38,991 nucleotides of DNA from an uncultured Faecalibacterium sp. (GTDB taxonomy: Bacteria; Bacillota; Clostridia; Oscillospirales; Ruminococcaceae), in assembly GCA_900765105.1 (NCBI GenBank), contig CAAFQM010000064.1, forward strand, positions 1-38,991, written 5' to 3'. The notes beneath the pieces are model-generated. The model did not search any database and was not told where the DNA came from. It saw only the letters and a list, made by a program, of their open reading frames with translations. The position numbers and the translations under genes were made by a program. This document shows, in pieces, positions 38,487 through 38,991 of this stretch; position 1 is the first letter of the stretch, and each line of letters begins with the position of its first letter.

Positions 38487-38935
38487 TGCTTACCAGTACA
38501 CAGATCGGCGAACTGACCGCGCAGTTCTTCATTGCGGGGATCGGCACCCTGAGTTTTGCCATCCTGTTTGCCTGCCCGCGCAAAAGCCTGCCCTTCTGCG
38601 GTCTGGTGGGTGCGGTAGGCTGGCTCATCTATGAGCTGGCGGTGATGCTGGATGCCGACAGCGCCGCCGCTTCCCTGCTGGCAGTGATCCCGCTCACCAT
38701 CCTCACCCGGGTATTTGCCATCCTGCTCAAAACGCCGGTGACGGTGTTCCTGCTGAGCGGCATCTTTCCGCTGGTGCCCGGTGCGGGCATCTATTACACC
38801 GCCTATTATTTCATTCAGGGCAACAACGCGCTGGCGCTCTCCAACGGCATCAGTACTTTTAAAGTTGCTGTGGCACTGGCCGTGGGCATCTCGCTGGTGC
38901 TGAGCGTTCCCATCCCAAAAAAGCGGCGAAACTGA
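38483..38935 (+). CDS. Threonine/serine exporter ThrE-like, C-terminal half subunit
   Basis: A 150-residue membrane protein of the ThrE second-domain (formerly DUF3815) family, with about four to five helices and the conserved LLSGIFPLVPGAGIYYTAYY. The ATG overlaps the stop of the first subunit (ATGA); an ATG one codon later is an alternative. The open frame further upstream belongs to no real gene. Together the two subunits equal one full ThrE. Confidence 0.92.
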   Translation: MMLTSTQIGELTAQFFIAGIGTLSFAILFACPRKSLPFCGLVGAVGWLIYELAVMLDADSAAASLLAVIPLTILTRVFAILLKTPVTVFLLSGIFPLVPGAGIYYTAYYFIQGNNALALSNGISTFKVAVALAVGISLVLSVPIPKKRRN

Positions 38936-38945
38936 CTATAAGTGT

Positions 38946-38982
38946 AAAAAGGCGGCAGTTCAATATGACTGCCGCCTTTTTT
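38946..38982 (+). terminator. Terminator of the thrE pair
   Basis: A 14-bp stem AAAAAGGCGGCAGT/ACTGCCGCCTTTTT with an 8-base loop and a T run, 11 bp after the stop codon. Confidence 0.93.
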
Positions 38983-38991
38983 GTGAACTTA

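Noticed and set aside
1..38991. CRISPR arrays, tRNA or rRNA genes, insertion sequences, prophage
   Set aside because: No regular spacer repeats, cloverleaf sequences, transposase or phage motifs were seen anywhere in the window; the three palindromic repeats do not encode a transposase.

Overview
The window looks like a chromosomal segment from a gut Clostridia bacterium of the Oscillospiraceae/Ruminococcaceae. My best guess is Faecalibacterium or a close relative (Subdoligranulum, Gemmiger). This rests on the moderately high G+C, strong GGAGG-type ribosome sites, lipoproteins with Ser/Ala/Glu-rich spacers after the lipobox, a T-box leader, and Tad genes without an outer-membrane secretin. 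It is inferred from gene content and style, with no database search.

Region 1 (about 1-20400, all minus strand) is a long Tad/Flp pilus gene cluster that appears to be transcribed leftwards from one good promoter at 20366-20394. In transcription order it holds: a TadZ/CpaE-like protein with a degenerate P-loop, the ATPase TadA, the platform proteins TadB and TadC, two short Flp1-like pilins, a pair of hairpins, an 83-residue membrane protein, the prepilin peptidase TadV, a WG-repeat protein, a TadE-like protein, a 917-residue TadG-like protein and a second TadE/F-like protein. A Ser/Thr phosphorylation set follows directly: an FHA protein, a PP2C phosphatase and a membrane Ser/Thr kinase with TPR repeats. 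Then come a 45-residue membrane protein, an exported transglutaminase-like protein with repeats, an MBOAT O-acyltransferase, an AlgJ/AlgX-like (DHHW) protein, and a lipoprotein cut by the window edge. Inferred picture: a cell-surface pilus whose assembly may be gated by threonine phosphorylation, co-expressed with enzymes that acetylate or crosslink surface polymers.

Region 2 (20579-31844) is ordinary chromosome: a DUF1846 protein, an Eis-like acetyltransferase, a GPH-type sugar symporter, a PfkB-family 1-phosphofructokinase, a C69 dipeptidase, an orphan ABC substrate-binding lipoprotein, and a Crp/Fnr regulator followed by a family 2 glycosyltransferase and a flavin reductase. Two copies of a dispersed structured repeat lie here (25222-25338 and 27921-28156). 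A third lies at 34404-34520.

Region 3 (31849-37585, minus strand) is a methionine locus: a methionine T-box leader, then metQ, metN, metI, metY and metA. MetA carries Glu111, which indicates acetyl-CoA use and fits with the O-acetylhomoserine sulfhydrylase MetY next to it. The most striking observation in the window is that MetQ reads as a circular permutation of the NlpA/MetQ family: the family's N-terminal segment sits at the C-terminal end, joined by a new linker.

Region 4 (37635-38982, plus strand) is a two-gene threonine/serine exporter (ThrE split into its two halves), ended by a strong terminator.
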